From positions 52,140 to 116,139 of the forward strand of contig JAJFGK010000015.1 of the NCBI GenBank assembly GCA_021776195.1: a DNA stretch of 64,000 nt, given 5' to 3'. The number at the start of each line of letters is the position of its first letter. Position 1 is the stretch's first letter. This DNA comes from Kiloniellaceae bacterium (lineage in GTDB: Bacteria; Pseudomonadota; Alphaproteobacteria; Kiloniellales; Kiloniellaceae). This document shows, piece by piece, positions 19,691-27,954 of the stretch. The position numbers were made by a program, and so were the translations under genes. Below the pieces are notes generated by a model. It was given only the letters and a program-made list of their open reading frames with translations, was not told the DNA's origin and did not search any database.

Positions 19691-20284
19691 TCAGGCTTCC
19701 TGCTGGCCGAGGACGACCTCGGGCGGTGTCTCGCCGTCGGCGTCGACACCGATGGCCAGAAGGTTGCCCGCCGAGGTCGGGTCGAGCGAGAACTTGTTGT
19801 CGCGCATCGCCTTGGCGGCGCGCCAGGCGATCATCTCGAAACCCTGCACGCTCGATTCGAAGGCTATGCGTGTTCCCGCGCCCTTCAAGGTTAGTTGCAG
19901 AAAACCGCCGCCGCCTTCGCTACCGCCGGTCCCCTCGTTGCGGCGCTGACGGCGGGTGCCGTAGAAGCGCAGCTTAAGCTGTTCGAGATCGGACCAGGCC
20001 AGGGTCTTGCGGCGGAAGCCGCGCCAGCAGATTTCGTGATCGCTCACGGCAACCTGCAGGATCTGCCGTTCGATGGTGCGCAGGCCGAAGACAGAAAAGA
20101 GCAGCAGAATCGATCCGAAGACCGCGAGGATCGCCGGCGAGGGCGCGACCGCGATCAGCACGCCCAATCCGATCGCGACACCGGCCGCGGAGCGGATGTA
20201 ATCGCCGATCAGCGAAGACAGGGGATAGCGGACGACGTGCAAGATTTCCTCCGACAGGCCCGTCCGGGCGAGGGTGTCAACCAC
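19691..20284 (-). CDS. Membrane protein of unknown function
   Basis: 197 residues. Two hydrophobic segments near residues 32-70 (AAGVAIGLGVLIAVAP and ILAVFGSILLLFSVFGL), then a soluble part with ICWRGFRRKTLAWSDLEQLKLRFYG, reminiscent of PH-like bacterial membrane domains, and a Gly/Glu-rich linker. No family recognised. Its ATG overlaps the deacetylase-like gene stop by 8 bp and it ends 15 bp before the ABC ATPase gene, so it is in the same run. Confidence 0.7.
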   Translation of the reverse strand: MVDTLARTGLSEEILHVVRYPLSSLIGDYIRSAAGVAIGLGVLIAVAPSPAILAVFGSILLLFSVFGLRTIERQILQVAVSDHEICWRGFRRKTLAWSDLEQLKLRFYGTRRQRRNEGTGGSEGGGGFLQLTLKGAGTRIAFESSVQGFEMIAWRAAKAMRDNKFSLDPTSAGNLLAIGVDADGETPPEVVLGQQEA

Positions 20285-21053
20285 CTCCGGTCGGCCCCCA
20301 GAGTTGACGAGGCGAGAGAATGCACGCTCCCGGCTGTAGGCACAATAGCCGGAGCAGCGCCTCGAGAAATTGCCAGGCCTCCTCGTCGTGGACCAGGTGA
20401 TGGGTCATGATGCCGATGGGCTCGGCCGCTGCCGGAGCCCGGCCGCGTTGGGCGGCGAGAATGCCGACAAGGTGCTCCAAAACCTGTTCGGTACCCAGAA
20501 ATCGGCGCGCGGGCTTCCAACGGAAGAGATCGATGTGGCAGTTGACCTGATGCAGGCCGGGCGCCGGCTCCGGGGCCCGGCGCGGCCCGAAAGTGGAGAG
20601 TCCCGAATACCCGCTGGCCGGCAGGGCGGCCGTGATCTCCGGTGCGATGCGGTTCCAGGGCGGCACCAGGACCGGAAGACAGGCCTCGCCGAAAAGCGCG
20701 CGCAGCCGCGCCCACCCCCGAACCAGTTCCGCCACCACCTCGGTCGCCGGTCGGTGGCCGCCAAGCTCCCATTTCTTCTCGCCATCGGGCGCGTGATTGC
20801 GATGGTCGTAGCCGTGTTGCAGCAGCGCGCTGCCTGGCGGTGCCACGGCCAAATGGCGGGCAAGGCCCGGCTCGGCGCTGGCCGGAATCGCCGCCAAGGC
20901 GAGCGGCACGCCGGTCCTGGCCGCGAGGGCGAAGAGCCGCTCGAGAGGCTCGTTCGCCGCGGCGGCGTCGTCGTCGCGCCACCAGAACGAGGCGGTCCGG
21001 TCCGCCGCCTGCCAGGCCGCCAGTTCCCGTTCCAGGTCGGCCCAGGTCGTCAT
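20277..21053 (-). CDS. Polysaccharide deacetylase-like protein
   Basis: 258 residues. FWWRDDDA near residue 24 supplies the adjacent Asp residues of the NodB-like metal site, LLQHGYDHRNHA gives the H-x(3)-H-type ligands, and LVPPWNRI and IGIMTHHLVHDEEAW occupy later conserved positions. Probably removes acyl groups from a sugar or glycan. Overlaps the MurG-like glycosyltransferase by 4 bp, which suggests both act on one glycan. Confidence 0.78.
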   Translation of the reverse strand: MTTWADLERELAAWQAADRTASFWWRDDDAAAANEPLERLFALAARTGVPLALAAIPASAEPGLARHLAVAPPGSALLQHGYDHRNHAPDGEKKWELGGHRPATEVVAELVRGWARLRALFGEACLPVLVPPWNRIAPEITAALPASGYSGLSTFGPRRAPEPAPGLHQVNCHIDLFRWKPARRFLGTEQVLEHLVGILAAQRGRAPAAAEPIGIMTHHLVHDEEAWQFLEALLRLLCLQPGACILSPRQLWGPTGGG

Positions 21054-22246
21054 GCGATCTGCACCGCGAGGGCCCGGCGCAGGATGGCGGCCGATGTCGC
21101 GGCGCCGCCCAGGTCGAGGTCCTGGCTCTGTTCGGGTCGTCGCGCCGCTGCCCGGTCGACTGCCGCGGCCAGGCTTGCCGGAGTCAGGTCGGCCTCGGCG
21201 ACGACCTCCAACAGGCCCTTGGCCGCGAGGGCTTCGGCCCGCTGGCTCTGTTCGGTCTCGCCGCCGGCGGCGAAGGGGACCACGACCGCCGGTCGGGCCA
21301 GGCTCAGGACCTCCATCATGGTGTTGTAGCCGGCCTGGGAGATGGAGAGGCGGCAGCGCGCCAGGAGAGCCAGGAAATCCGGCCGCGCGCGTTCCACCGT
21401 GATGCCTCCCCTCTCGCTCTTGGCCGCGCGCTCGCGCAACGCCGCGAATTCCGCTTCGGCCAGATTGTGGCCGACCAGGACGCGCCAGGGCTTGGCGGCC
21501 AGCGTGGAGAGGGCGCGGGCGCCCAGGGCGGCCTCGGCCAAGGGCCGTCCGACCGCGCCGCCGCCAGCCGACACCAGGACTTCGCCGCTGCCGGCGTTTG
21601 GGTCGAGAGCCTTTTCGGCGATCTCGGCGACGACATAGCCGCTGTAGCGCAAGCGCTCGGCGATGGCGGCGGCGGGGGGAAAACTGGCTTCCAAAGGCAG
21701 AAAGGCCGGATCGCCATGGACCAGCGCGAAGTTGAAGTGCCGCGCGAAAGTCTCCAGCATCCAGGCCAGCTTTTCAGCATTGGACGGTCGGTTGAGGATG
21801 TCGCGCAGGGAGGTTGCCACCACCGGCCGAGGGGTCATCTCCCGCGCCGCCTCGAGCAGCGGCAGCAGCTCGAAGCGCATCTGCCGGCGGCCGAAGGGAA
21901 AAAGTTCGATCAACAGGCAGCGCGGCCGCCAGCGCGCCAGCGTGTCCAGCAAGATGTCGCGGCGCGCCGCTTTAGCGGTCTCGGCGAGCGCCGCGCCGTC
22001 GGCATCGACCAGGGCAAAGGTTTCGTCGAGCGCCCTGACCGGTGGTAGCTGCACCACAAGGTCGGCGTCAAGCTGGAGCGTCGGCACCGGCGGGCCGCCG
22101 GTCACCAGCACCACCGTCAGGCCGGCCCGGCGCAGCCCGGCCGCCAGGACCGAGGCGCGGCGCAGATGGCCGATGCCCAGCAGGTGCTGGACGTAGAGCA
22201 ATACGTCCACCGGGGCGAAGAGCTGGCTGTCGGGTGTGCCGGTCAT
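21050..22246 (-). CDS. MurG-like glycosyltransferase (GT28-type C-terminal domain)
   Basis: 398 residues. N-terminal YVQHLLGIGHLRRASVLAAGL and C-terminal VLVSAGGGAVGRPLAEA, LSISQAGYNTMMEVLSLARPAVVVPFAAGGETEQSQRAEAL, the pattern of nucleotide-sugar binding in GT28 enzymes and in the predicted glycosyltransferase family COG4671. It is not MurG itself: the lipid-acceptor region differs and no peptidoglycan genes adjoin. Overlaps genes on both sides by 4 bp. Confidence 0.85.
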   Translation of the reverse strand: MTGTPDSQLFAPVDVLLYVQHLLGIGHLRRASVLAAGLRRAGLTVVLVTGGPPVPTLQLDADLVVQLPPVRALDETFALVDADGAALAETAKAARRDILLDTLARWRPRCLLIELFPFGRRQMRFELLPLLEAAREMTPRPVVATSLRDILNRPSNAEKLAWMLETFARHFNFALVHGDPAFLPLEASFPPAAAIAERLRYSGYVVAEIAEKALDPNAGSGEVLVSAGGGAVGRPLAEAALGARALSTLAAKPWRVLVGHNLAEAEFAALRERAAKSERGGITVERARPDFLALLARCRLSISQAGYNTMMEVLSLARPAVVVPFAAGGETEQSQRAEALAAKGLLEVVAEADLTPASLAAAVDRAAARRPEQSQDLDLGGAATSAAILRRALAVQIA

Positions 22247-22860
22247 GGGGTTTGCGGGGGTCCTCGAAGCGGAATGTTCAGACGGTCGACGCGCGGCTGG
22301 CCGTCGCGGTCCAGCAGAAAGGCCTGCGCCGCCTCGCGGCTCAGCTTGTCGGGGGGCTTATGGCGCATGTCCCAGCCGCTGGCCAAGGCATAAAGCGCCC
22401 GGATCACGCCCTTATGACTGATCGCCAGGGTTGGCCGGCCGCCCAGGGCGACAGCCCGCAGGAAGGGCCGAAGGCGGGTTTGCAGGTCCCGTGGCGACTC
22501 GCCGCCGGGCGGTTGGAAGTCCAGGCCGCGCGCTTCGTTTGCGGCCATCGCGCTACCCAGGTCGGCGCGCAGATCGACCAGACGCCGGCCCTCCCAGTCG
22601 CCCCAGGCAGCCTCCATCAAGCGTGCGTCCTGCGCCGGCTCGCCCAGGCCCAGCAGGGCCGCGGTCTGGCGCGCGCGGCGCAGCGGGCTGACCAGGATTT
22701 CGCAATCCAGCGAGCCGGCTGCCGGCCAATCGGTGGGCAGCCGCCAGTCGGCGACCATCGCGCGCCCGGCCTCGGACAGGGGCAGATCCCGTTGGCCCTG
22801 AAGGCGTCCTTGGGCGTTCCAATCGGTTGGTGCGTGACGAATGAGCAGAAGGGGGATCAT
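22243..22860 (-). CDS. Histidine phosphatase family protein (phosphoglycerate-mutase-like)
   Basis: 205 residues. LLLIRHAPTDWN holds the RHG-type catalytic motif (here RHA) near residue 9, SPLRRARQTAALL the second Arg, and ISHKGVIRAL the distal His. Probably a phosphatase for a sugar phosphate or nucleotide sugar intermediate in this glycan cluster (inferred from neighbours). Its start lies just inside the MITE boundary region: only 4 bp separate the ATG from the element's TA target. Confidence 0.85.
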   Translation of the reverse strand: MIPLLLIRHAPTDWNAQGRLQGQRDLPLSEAGRAMVADWRLPTDWPAAGSLDCEILVSPLRRARQTAALLGLGEPAQDARLMEAAWGDWEGRRLVDLRADLGSAMAANEARGLDFQPPGGESPRDLQTRLRPFLRAVALGGRPTLAISHKGVIRALYALASGWDMRHKPPDKLSREAAQAFLLDRDGQPRVDRLNIPLRGPPQTP

Positions 22861-22864
22861 GGGC

Positions 22865-23131
22865 TAGTGTGGTGGACCTGAAACAGATGACACACAGGAC
22901 GGGCTCACAGGTGTTCCGGCTAGGCGCGGGTGGCGCGGTGATGCTGCAGCATCACAAGACGACCGCAACGACGACCGGGGCGCCTGTGCGCTCGCCTTCG
23001 GTCGCTTTTCCGAAACCCTGGAGGGCGTCACCGCCGCTCGCCGATGCGTTGGCATCGCCAGCGCGACGCTTCCTACCCAGAAACTCGGAAAGGCGATCCT
23101 GTATGCCATCTATTTCAGTTCCACCACACTA
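22865..23131. mobile_element. Non-autonomous IS630/Tc1-like MITE, 263 bp with TA duplications
   Basis: Ends are imperfect terminal inverted repeats: 29 of 33 positions match between the left end (from 22867, GTGTGGTGGACCTGAAAC) and the complement of the right end (to 23129). Both are flanked by TA within CTAG (22864-22867, 23129-23132), the target preference of IS630-family elements. The interior has no transposase; it contains a perfect 18-bp palindrome (GTGATGCTGCAGCATCAC at about 22938-22955). Small frames inside it do not resemble proteins I recognise. Confidence 0.8.
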
Positions 23132-23149
23132 GGGTTTTTCGGTCGGATC

Positions 23150-24331
23150 TCAGGCTGTCGCCCGCGCGGGGCCGCCGAGGGCTTCGCGCAGGATCCCATC
23201 GAGCCCCGCGGCGGCGCCTTTCAGGCTATGCTGCGCCAGGACCTTGCGCCGCGCCGCCGTGGCCATGGCCTGGCGCAGGTCGCTGTCCGTCAGCAAGCTC
23301 GAAAGTGCCGCGGCCAGTCGATCCGGCGCGTCGCTCGGGGCCAACAGGCCGGTTTGCCCGTGGGCGCAGATGGCGGCAACGCCGGGGCTGGCACCGGCCA
23401 CCGCCGGCAGCCCGGCCGCTTGGGCCTCGAGCAGCGCCATGCCGTAGGCCTCCTTGACCGCTGGCCAGACGAAGATGTCGGCCAGGCCATAGAGCGACGT
23501 CAGGGATACGGGTGCCGCCTTCTCCGGTGCCGCCTTCTCCGATGACAGGGCGCCGAGAAAGACCGCACGGCCGCCGGCGGCCTGCTGTAGCAGGTCTTCA
23601 ACCTCGGCCCGGGCCGGACCGTCGCCGACCACCACCATCCGCCAGTCAGCCGGCGGCAAGCGCTGGAGTGTTTCGGCCAGGATCCGGTATGAGGCGAGCT
23701 TGTCGCCCGGGCGCATCATCGCCACCGTCAGCAGCCAGGGCACGGCCGGGTCGAGGCCGCAGCGGTTGGCCAGATCGCGGCGTCCGGCGCTGCGTACCGC
23801 CGGGCTCAGGCCATAGGGTCCGGGGTCGAGGAAAGGCGCCAGGCGGCGGCTCCGGCCCGGGTCGGGCAGGCACGCCTCGTCTTCGGGGTTGAGCGTGATC
23901 ACCAGCTTGCAGCGGTCGAGCGCCGCGAGCACCGCCTCATGGTGGGCGGCCCAGGGGCCCAGCGCCCGTTTGGGGGCGACCGAGGCTTCGGCGACCAGAT
24001 AGGGAATCTCCAGGGCTTCGGCGACCCGGGGGCCGACCCAGTCGGGCGCCTTGTAGTAGAGGTGATAGGTCAGCCACAAGGTCGGCCGGGCGTTGGTCGG
24101 ACCGGCCCGCCATCCGGCGATCAGGCGGTCGGCCTCGGCGCGTCCTTCGGCCGCGAGGCGCGCGCGCTGCGCGCCGTCGGGCTCGGCCTGCCAAGACCGC
24201 AGGCGGCTGGCGATCACGACCCGATGCCCGGCCCGGCCCAGGGCTTCGGTGAGAAGCCCGCCGACCCGCCGGTCGCCGGAGGGAACCGGATGATCCGGCG
24301 GCTTCATGGGCGCATAGAAGGCGACCGGCAT
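23150..24331 (-). CDS. Glycosyltransferase family 4 protein (first copy downstream)
   Basis: 393 residues. Two Rossmann-like halves; the C-terminal half shows PWLLTVAMMRPGDKLASY, MVVVGDGPARAEVE, and the E-x7-E-type donor site KEAYGMALLEAQAAGLPAVAGASPG. Likely transfers a sugar from a nucleotide donor. It carries a perfect 15-bp duplication (23511-23540, EKAAP twice). Begins 6 bp after the preceding GT4 gene. The 289-bp gap to the next gene is mostly the MITE. Confidence 0.88.
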   Translation of the reverse strand: MPVAFYAPMKPPDHPVPSGDRRVGGLLTEALGRAGHRVVIASRLRSWQAEPDGAQRARLAAEGRAEADRLIAGWRAGPTNARPTLWLTYHLYYKAPDWVGPRVAEALEIPYLVAEASVAPKRALGPWAAHHEAVLAALDRCKLVITLNPEDEACLPDPGRSRRLAPFLDPGPYGLSPAVRSAGRRDLANRCGLDPAVPWLLTVAMMRPGDKLASYRILAETLQRLPPADWRMVVVGDGPARAEVEDLLQQAAGGRAVFLGALSSEKAAPEKAAPVSLTSLYGLADIFVWPAVKEAYGMALLEAQAAGLPAVAGASPGVAAICAHGQTGLLAPSDAPDRLAAALSSLLTDSDLRQAMATAARRKVLAQHSLKGAAAGLDGILREALGGPARATA

Positions 24332-24337
24332 GGCGGC

Positions 24338-25606
24338 CTACTCCGCGGCTGCCGCCGCCGCCGGCGCAGCGGCCAGCAGGGCCGCCAGACGCTCGATGCC
24401 GCCGGTCATGGAGAAGGCCGTGCGGATCCTTGTTTCGCCGGCCTCGCCAAGCGTACGCCGCAGATCGGGCGCGCCGATCAGGCGCGACAGCGCGGCGGCC
24501 AGGGCCGCCGGATCGCCGGGTGCAACCAGCAGACCGGTTCGATCGGCTTCGATCAACTCGGGGATGCCGGAGATGTCCGTTGCCAGGCAGGCGAGGCCCT
24601 GACTCTGGGCTTCCATCAGGACGTTGGGCAGACCGTCCCGGTCGCCGTCGGCGGCCTGCTTGCTGGCCAAGACGAAGCAGTCCGCCACCCGGTAGGCCTC
24701 GAGGACACGGTCCTGCGGTTGCGGGCCGAGCCAGGCGATTTTGTCGGCCAAACCCAGCCGCGCGGCCTCCTCTTGCAGTCGGCCAGAGAGCTGCCCGCCG
24801 CCGATATGGGTCAAATGCCAGGCACATTCCGCCGGCAAGAGGGCCAGCGCCGCGAGCAGGTCGTCGTAGCCCTTCTTTTCGACGGCGCGCCCGACCGACA
24901 GCAGACGCACCGGATCCGACGCGCTGCGGCCGTCGCGCGGCGAGGTACCGCAAGTCTTACTAACCGGTGCCGGGAAGCGGATCAGGTCGAGACCGTGATA
25001 GAGCAGCGATATCCGTGCCGGGTCGGGGGCGAGGCCGCGCAGATGCTCCCAGCCGCTGCGCGTACAGGTCACGGTCCAGGCCGCATCGGCGAGCTTTTCG
25101 CGTTTCTCCCAGTCTGGACTGGTCCAGATGTCTTTGGCATGCGCCGACAGGGACCAGGACAGTCCCGTTATCTGCGCCGTGTAGCGGGCCACCGAGCCAG
25201 GGGTGTGCAGGAAATGGGCGTAGAGCCGGGCGGTGCCTTGGGGCAGTTCCGCGGCCAGTACGCAGGCCTGTCCGAAGCGCCGCAGGCGGTTGGCGGTTCT
25301 GTCGCGCCAAAGATCGCGCATAAATTGTTGTCGCGCGGCCCGATAGCCGGGCCGGCGCCGGCTCGCCCACCAGCCCCGCAGAACCCGCCCGGGCTCCCGC
25401 CAGAGATACTCGGGTAGGTAAGAGACCGGCGCCGCGATCTCACGGTGCACCGGATGGCTCGTGGGGTCCGTCGGATGGCGCAGGGAAACGATGTGGAGGG
25501 CAAGGCCCAGATCTTCCAGGGCCTTCAGCTCTTGGGCGATAAAGGTCTCGGAAAGGCGGGGATAGCCTTTCAAGACCACGACAGTTTGGCCGCTTGGTTC
25601 GATCAT
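24338..25606 (-). CDS. Glycosyltransferase family 4 protein (first gene of the run)
   Basis: 422 residues from the ATG at 25606; the longer frame to 25663 adds an Arg/Ser-rich leader without family character. VVVLKGYPRLSETFIAQELKAL is the typical opening of colanic-acid/exopolysaccharide GT4 enzymes, with RLLSVGRAVEKKGYDDLL and DGLPNVLMEAQSQGLACLATDISGIPEL (donor-sugar site). It heads the ten-gene minus-strand run, so the promoter should lie between it and the divergent DUF2336 gene. Confidence 0.9.
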   Translation of the reverse strand: MIEPSGQTVVVLKGYPRLSETFIAQELKALEDLGLALHIVSLRHPTDPTSHPVHREIAAPVSYLPEYLWREPGRVLRGWWASRRRPGYRAARQQFMRDLWRDRTANRLRRFGQACVLAAELPQGTARLYAHFLHTPGSVARYTAQITGLSWSLSAHAKDIWTSPDWEKREKLADAAWTVTCTRSGWEHLRGLAPDPARISLLYHGLDLIRFPAPVSKTCGTSPRDGRSASDPVRLLSVGRAVEKKGYDDLLAALALLPAECAWHLTHIGGGQLSGRLQEEAARLGLADKIAWLGPQPQDRVLEAYRVADCFVLASKQAADGDRDGLPNVLMEAQSQGLACLATDISGIPELIEADRTGLLVAPGDPAALAAALSRLIGAPDLRRTLGEAGETRIRTAFSMTGGIERLAALLAAAPAAAAAAE

Positions 25607-25824
25607 TGCGCGAAGGCGCCCTCTGCTTCGGGACCGGGCGGAGGATGGCCGCATCGCAGCCAAAAGGCAACGTCGGCAGGGGCACGGCGAACCGCTTGAA
25701 GTTGCGGGAGAATCCTAATTACAGATTGCATAGGTAAGTCAAATTTAAGGTTTTGCCGCCAGTAATGGCTCCCTCCGGCGCCGACCCTCGTGCGCCCGGA
25801 ATGCCCAGGAGGTCTGGTGGTATC

Positions 25825-26964
25825 ATGATGGACCCGCAGCGTAGGCAAGAGCCAACTTTGCGTAGTCGGCGCCAGGCGGTGGCGGGCAAAGATGCCCTGG
25901 TCGCCTTTCTGGCGAATCCCCAGGCCTACGATTACCAAGAGGTGACGGTTAACCTTTGCGGTGTCTACACCGACGATAGCCTGAGCGACCAGGAACGGGA
26001 AATTGCCCATGACATCATGCGGCAACTCGCCAACTCGATGGAAATTCAGGTTCGCCAGGCGCTGGCCGATCATCTGAAGTCCAGCGAAGTCTTGCCTCAC
26101 GATATCGCCTTCGCCCTGGCCCAGGACATCGAGACGGTGGCGCTGCCAATTCTGGAGTTTTCCGAGGTCCTGACCGAAAGCGATCTGATCCAGATCGTGC
26201 GCAGCAAGGGCGAGGCGCAGCAGAGCGCGATTGCCCGCCGGGAATCGGTCCCCGAAGCGGTCAGCGAGGCCATTGTCGAGCGTGGCGCCGAGGACCCTGT
26301 CCTCGCTCTCTTGTCCAATGTTGGCGCCGCGATTAGCGAGGCCGCCTTCAGCAATGTCGTCGAACTGTTTCCCCGGCACGAGCCGATCAAGGTCGCCATG
26401 GCGGAACGCCTGGATCTGCCCGTGACCGTGGCGGAGAAGCTGGTCGATTTGGTCTCAGAGAACCTTCGGTTTGAGATCATCGCCCGCAACGCCAGCTCGG
26501 CGCCGCTGATCGATCGGCTCCTCAAGCAAGGTGGCGAGAACGCGACGATCGCCATGTTGTCGCGCTATGAATACCTTCGCGAGGCCGAGGATCTTGCTGG
26601 CGAACTGGTCCGGCGCGAACGTCTGACATCGACCTTGTTGCTGCGCGCGCTCTACTATGGGCAGTTGGACTTCTTCGAGTTCGGTCTGGCCCGGCTCGCC
26701 CAGGTTCACGTGCGCGATGCCCGTCGCGAGATTCACTCAGGCCGGCCTCACGCCTTTCAGCGGCTCTACCGTCGCGCCGGGATGCCGGCCCAGCTCTTCC
26801 TCGCCTTCGCCGAAGCGCTGTCGCGCTTGTCCGAGGATATCGGGGACCTGATGCCGGAGGTGGGCGAACAGGCGGGCCGCCGCTCGGTCCGTTCGCTGCT
26901 AGCCAGCCGGGACTTCGACCGCGAACAGTTCGAATCGGCCCTGCTCCTGGCCGGCAGCGACTAG
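25825..26964 (+). CDS. DUF2336 domain-containing protein
   Basis: 379 residues from the ATG at 25825, 12 bp after AGGAGG; the upstream in-frame ATGs lack such a site. Almost entirely alpha-helical with HEAT-like repeated blocks (LTESDLIQIVRSKGEAQQSAIARR; VPEAVSEAIVERG; LTSTLLLRALYYGQLDFFEFGLA). DUF2336 is common in alphaproteobacteria and uncharacterised. Its stop lies inside a strong hairpin. The HPt protein 530 bp downstream on the same strand may be unrelated. Confidence 0.88.
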   Translation: MMDPQRRQEPTLRSRRQAVAGKDALVAFLANPQAYDYQEVTVNLCGVYTDDSLSDQEREIAHDIMRQLANSMEIQVRQALADHLKSSEVLPHDIAFALAQDIETVALPILEFSEVLTESDLIQIVRSKGEAQQSAIARRESVPEAVSEAIVERGAEDPVLALLSNVGAAISEAAFSNVVELFPRHEPIKVAMAERLDLPVTVAEKLVDLVSENLRFEIIARNASSAPLIDRLLKQGGENATIAMLSRYEYLREAEDLAGELVRRERLTSTLLLRALYYGQLDFFEFGLARLAQVHVRDARREIHSGRPHAFQRLYRRAGMPAQLFLAFAEALSRLSEDIGDLMPEVGEQAGRRSVRSLLASRDFDREQFESALLLAGSD

Positions 26965-26995
26965 AGCCCTTCTTTGTTACAAAGCAGGGCTCTAG
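26961..26995 (+). terminator. Stem-loop overlapping the DUF2336 stop codon
   Basis: CTAGAGCCCT pairs perfectly with AGGGCTCTAG (10 bp); inside, after one mismatch, CTTTG pairs with CAAAG around TTA. The TAG stop is part of the stem. No U-tract follows, so it may instead stabilise the mRNA end or act on both strands. Confidence 0.55.
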
Positions 26996-27048
26996 GAAGA
27001 AGGCGCCCGGGCTGGCCGTTAGCGGCCCGTCAACCCGGACGGGATGCC

Positions 27049-27204
27049 TTACTGAAGCGTGGCTCTTTGATTGTCGGCTCGCCTTGCCAGAACCGCCAGT
27101 TGGCGCGCCAGCATGATGTTGCCCTGCTCTTCAGCCAGGGATGACAAACGTCGATTGGTTGCCGCGTAGTCTTCAAGGCTCTTCGCGTCGATCTTCTCGC
27201 CCAT
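27049..27204 (-). CDS. Small protein of unknown function (51 aa)
   Basis: 51 residues beginning MGEKIDAKSLEDYAA and mostly helical (SSLAEEQGNIMLARQLAVLARRAD). AGGAGAAAG lies 7 bp upstream of this ATG; the frame stays open to 27384, but upstream ATGs lack a ribosome site. No family recognised. It sits alone between DUF2336 and the HPt gene on the opposite strand, so it is probably monocistronic. Confidence 0.55.
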   Translation of the reverse strand: MGEKIDAKSLEDYAATNRRLSSLAEEQGNIMLARQLAVLARRADNQRATLQ

Positions 27205-27494
27205 GACTTTCTCCTGTCGCGCATATTTTTTGTTCAACGGGGTCATCTTCGGACCGACGAGGTTAAGAAAAGCTTTCCAGGCCGAACCAGCGGGAAGATT
27301 CTTTTCCACAGGCGCGGCACATTTCCGCAGGCGCGGCCAATCGGCGCCGGACTCCGGCCTTGTCAGGCAGGGAGCGTCTCGCAATTCTAGTGACGGTTCT
27401 GCCGCCAGGGTTCTACTTTTATTTACCCGATTGGGTGTAATCTAGCGGTCCCCGCCTCGGGTCAGTCGAATGTCGCGACGAGGAGTGTTGCTTC

Positions 27495-27932
27495 GTGCTA
27501 CGACCACACAGAGTGCCGCCGAAGGACAGTTCCACGGTCAAGCCAGATCCGATGGGCGACTTGACCGCGGTGTATCTTAAGGCCGTGAAGCAGGACGTTG
27601 CCAAACTGGAGCAGATGCTTGCGGCTCTGACCCGGGATCCGGAATCCTGGTCGACGGCGCTCTCTGGGATGGTTGGTATCGTCCACGACATCAAGGGGCA
27701 GGGTACCAGTTTCGGATACCCCTTGATGACCTCCGTCGGCGACACCCTCCTCACGCTCTTGAGAATGGCCAGGGGTGGCGACCCTGCGACCCTGGAGTTG
27801 GCTAGCGCTCATGTCCAGGCGCTGCGGATTGTCCTGGAGCAGGACATCAAGGGCGATGGGGGCGAGCAGGGTGCCGCCCTGGCGTCACGCCTAAAGGATC
27901 TGGTCGAGTCGCACCTCGGCCAGTCGGGCTGA
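27495..27932 (+). CDS. Histidine phosphotransfer (HPt)-like protein
   Basis: 145 residues, start GTG at 27495, 9 bp after AGGAG. A four-helix pattern with IVHDIKGQGTSFGYPLMTSVGDTL resembles the HPt motif HxxKGxxxxxG; the phosphoacceptor would be His64. The 20-residue N-terminal tail is disordered-looking. HPt proteins relay phosphate between hybrid kinases and response regulators, but none is nearby. The stop is embedded in a 13-bp tandem duplication shared with the convergent LysR stop. Confidence 0.75.
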   Translation: MLRPHRVPPKDSSTVKPDPMGDLTAVYLKAVKQDVAKLEQMLAALTRDPESWSTALSGMVGIVHDIKGQGTSFGYPLMTSVGDTLLTLLRMARGGDPATLELASAHVQALRIVLEQDIKGDGGEQGAALASRLKDLVESHLGQSG

Positions 27933-27954
27933 CCGGGTGCGCTGACCGGGCGCG

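Noticed and set aside
22869..23132. Small frames inside the MITE
   Set aside because: They span the terminal repeats and have no domain; non-autonomous element interior.
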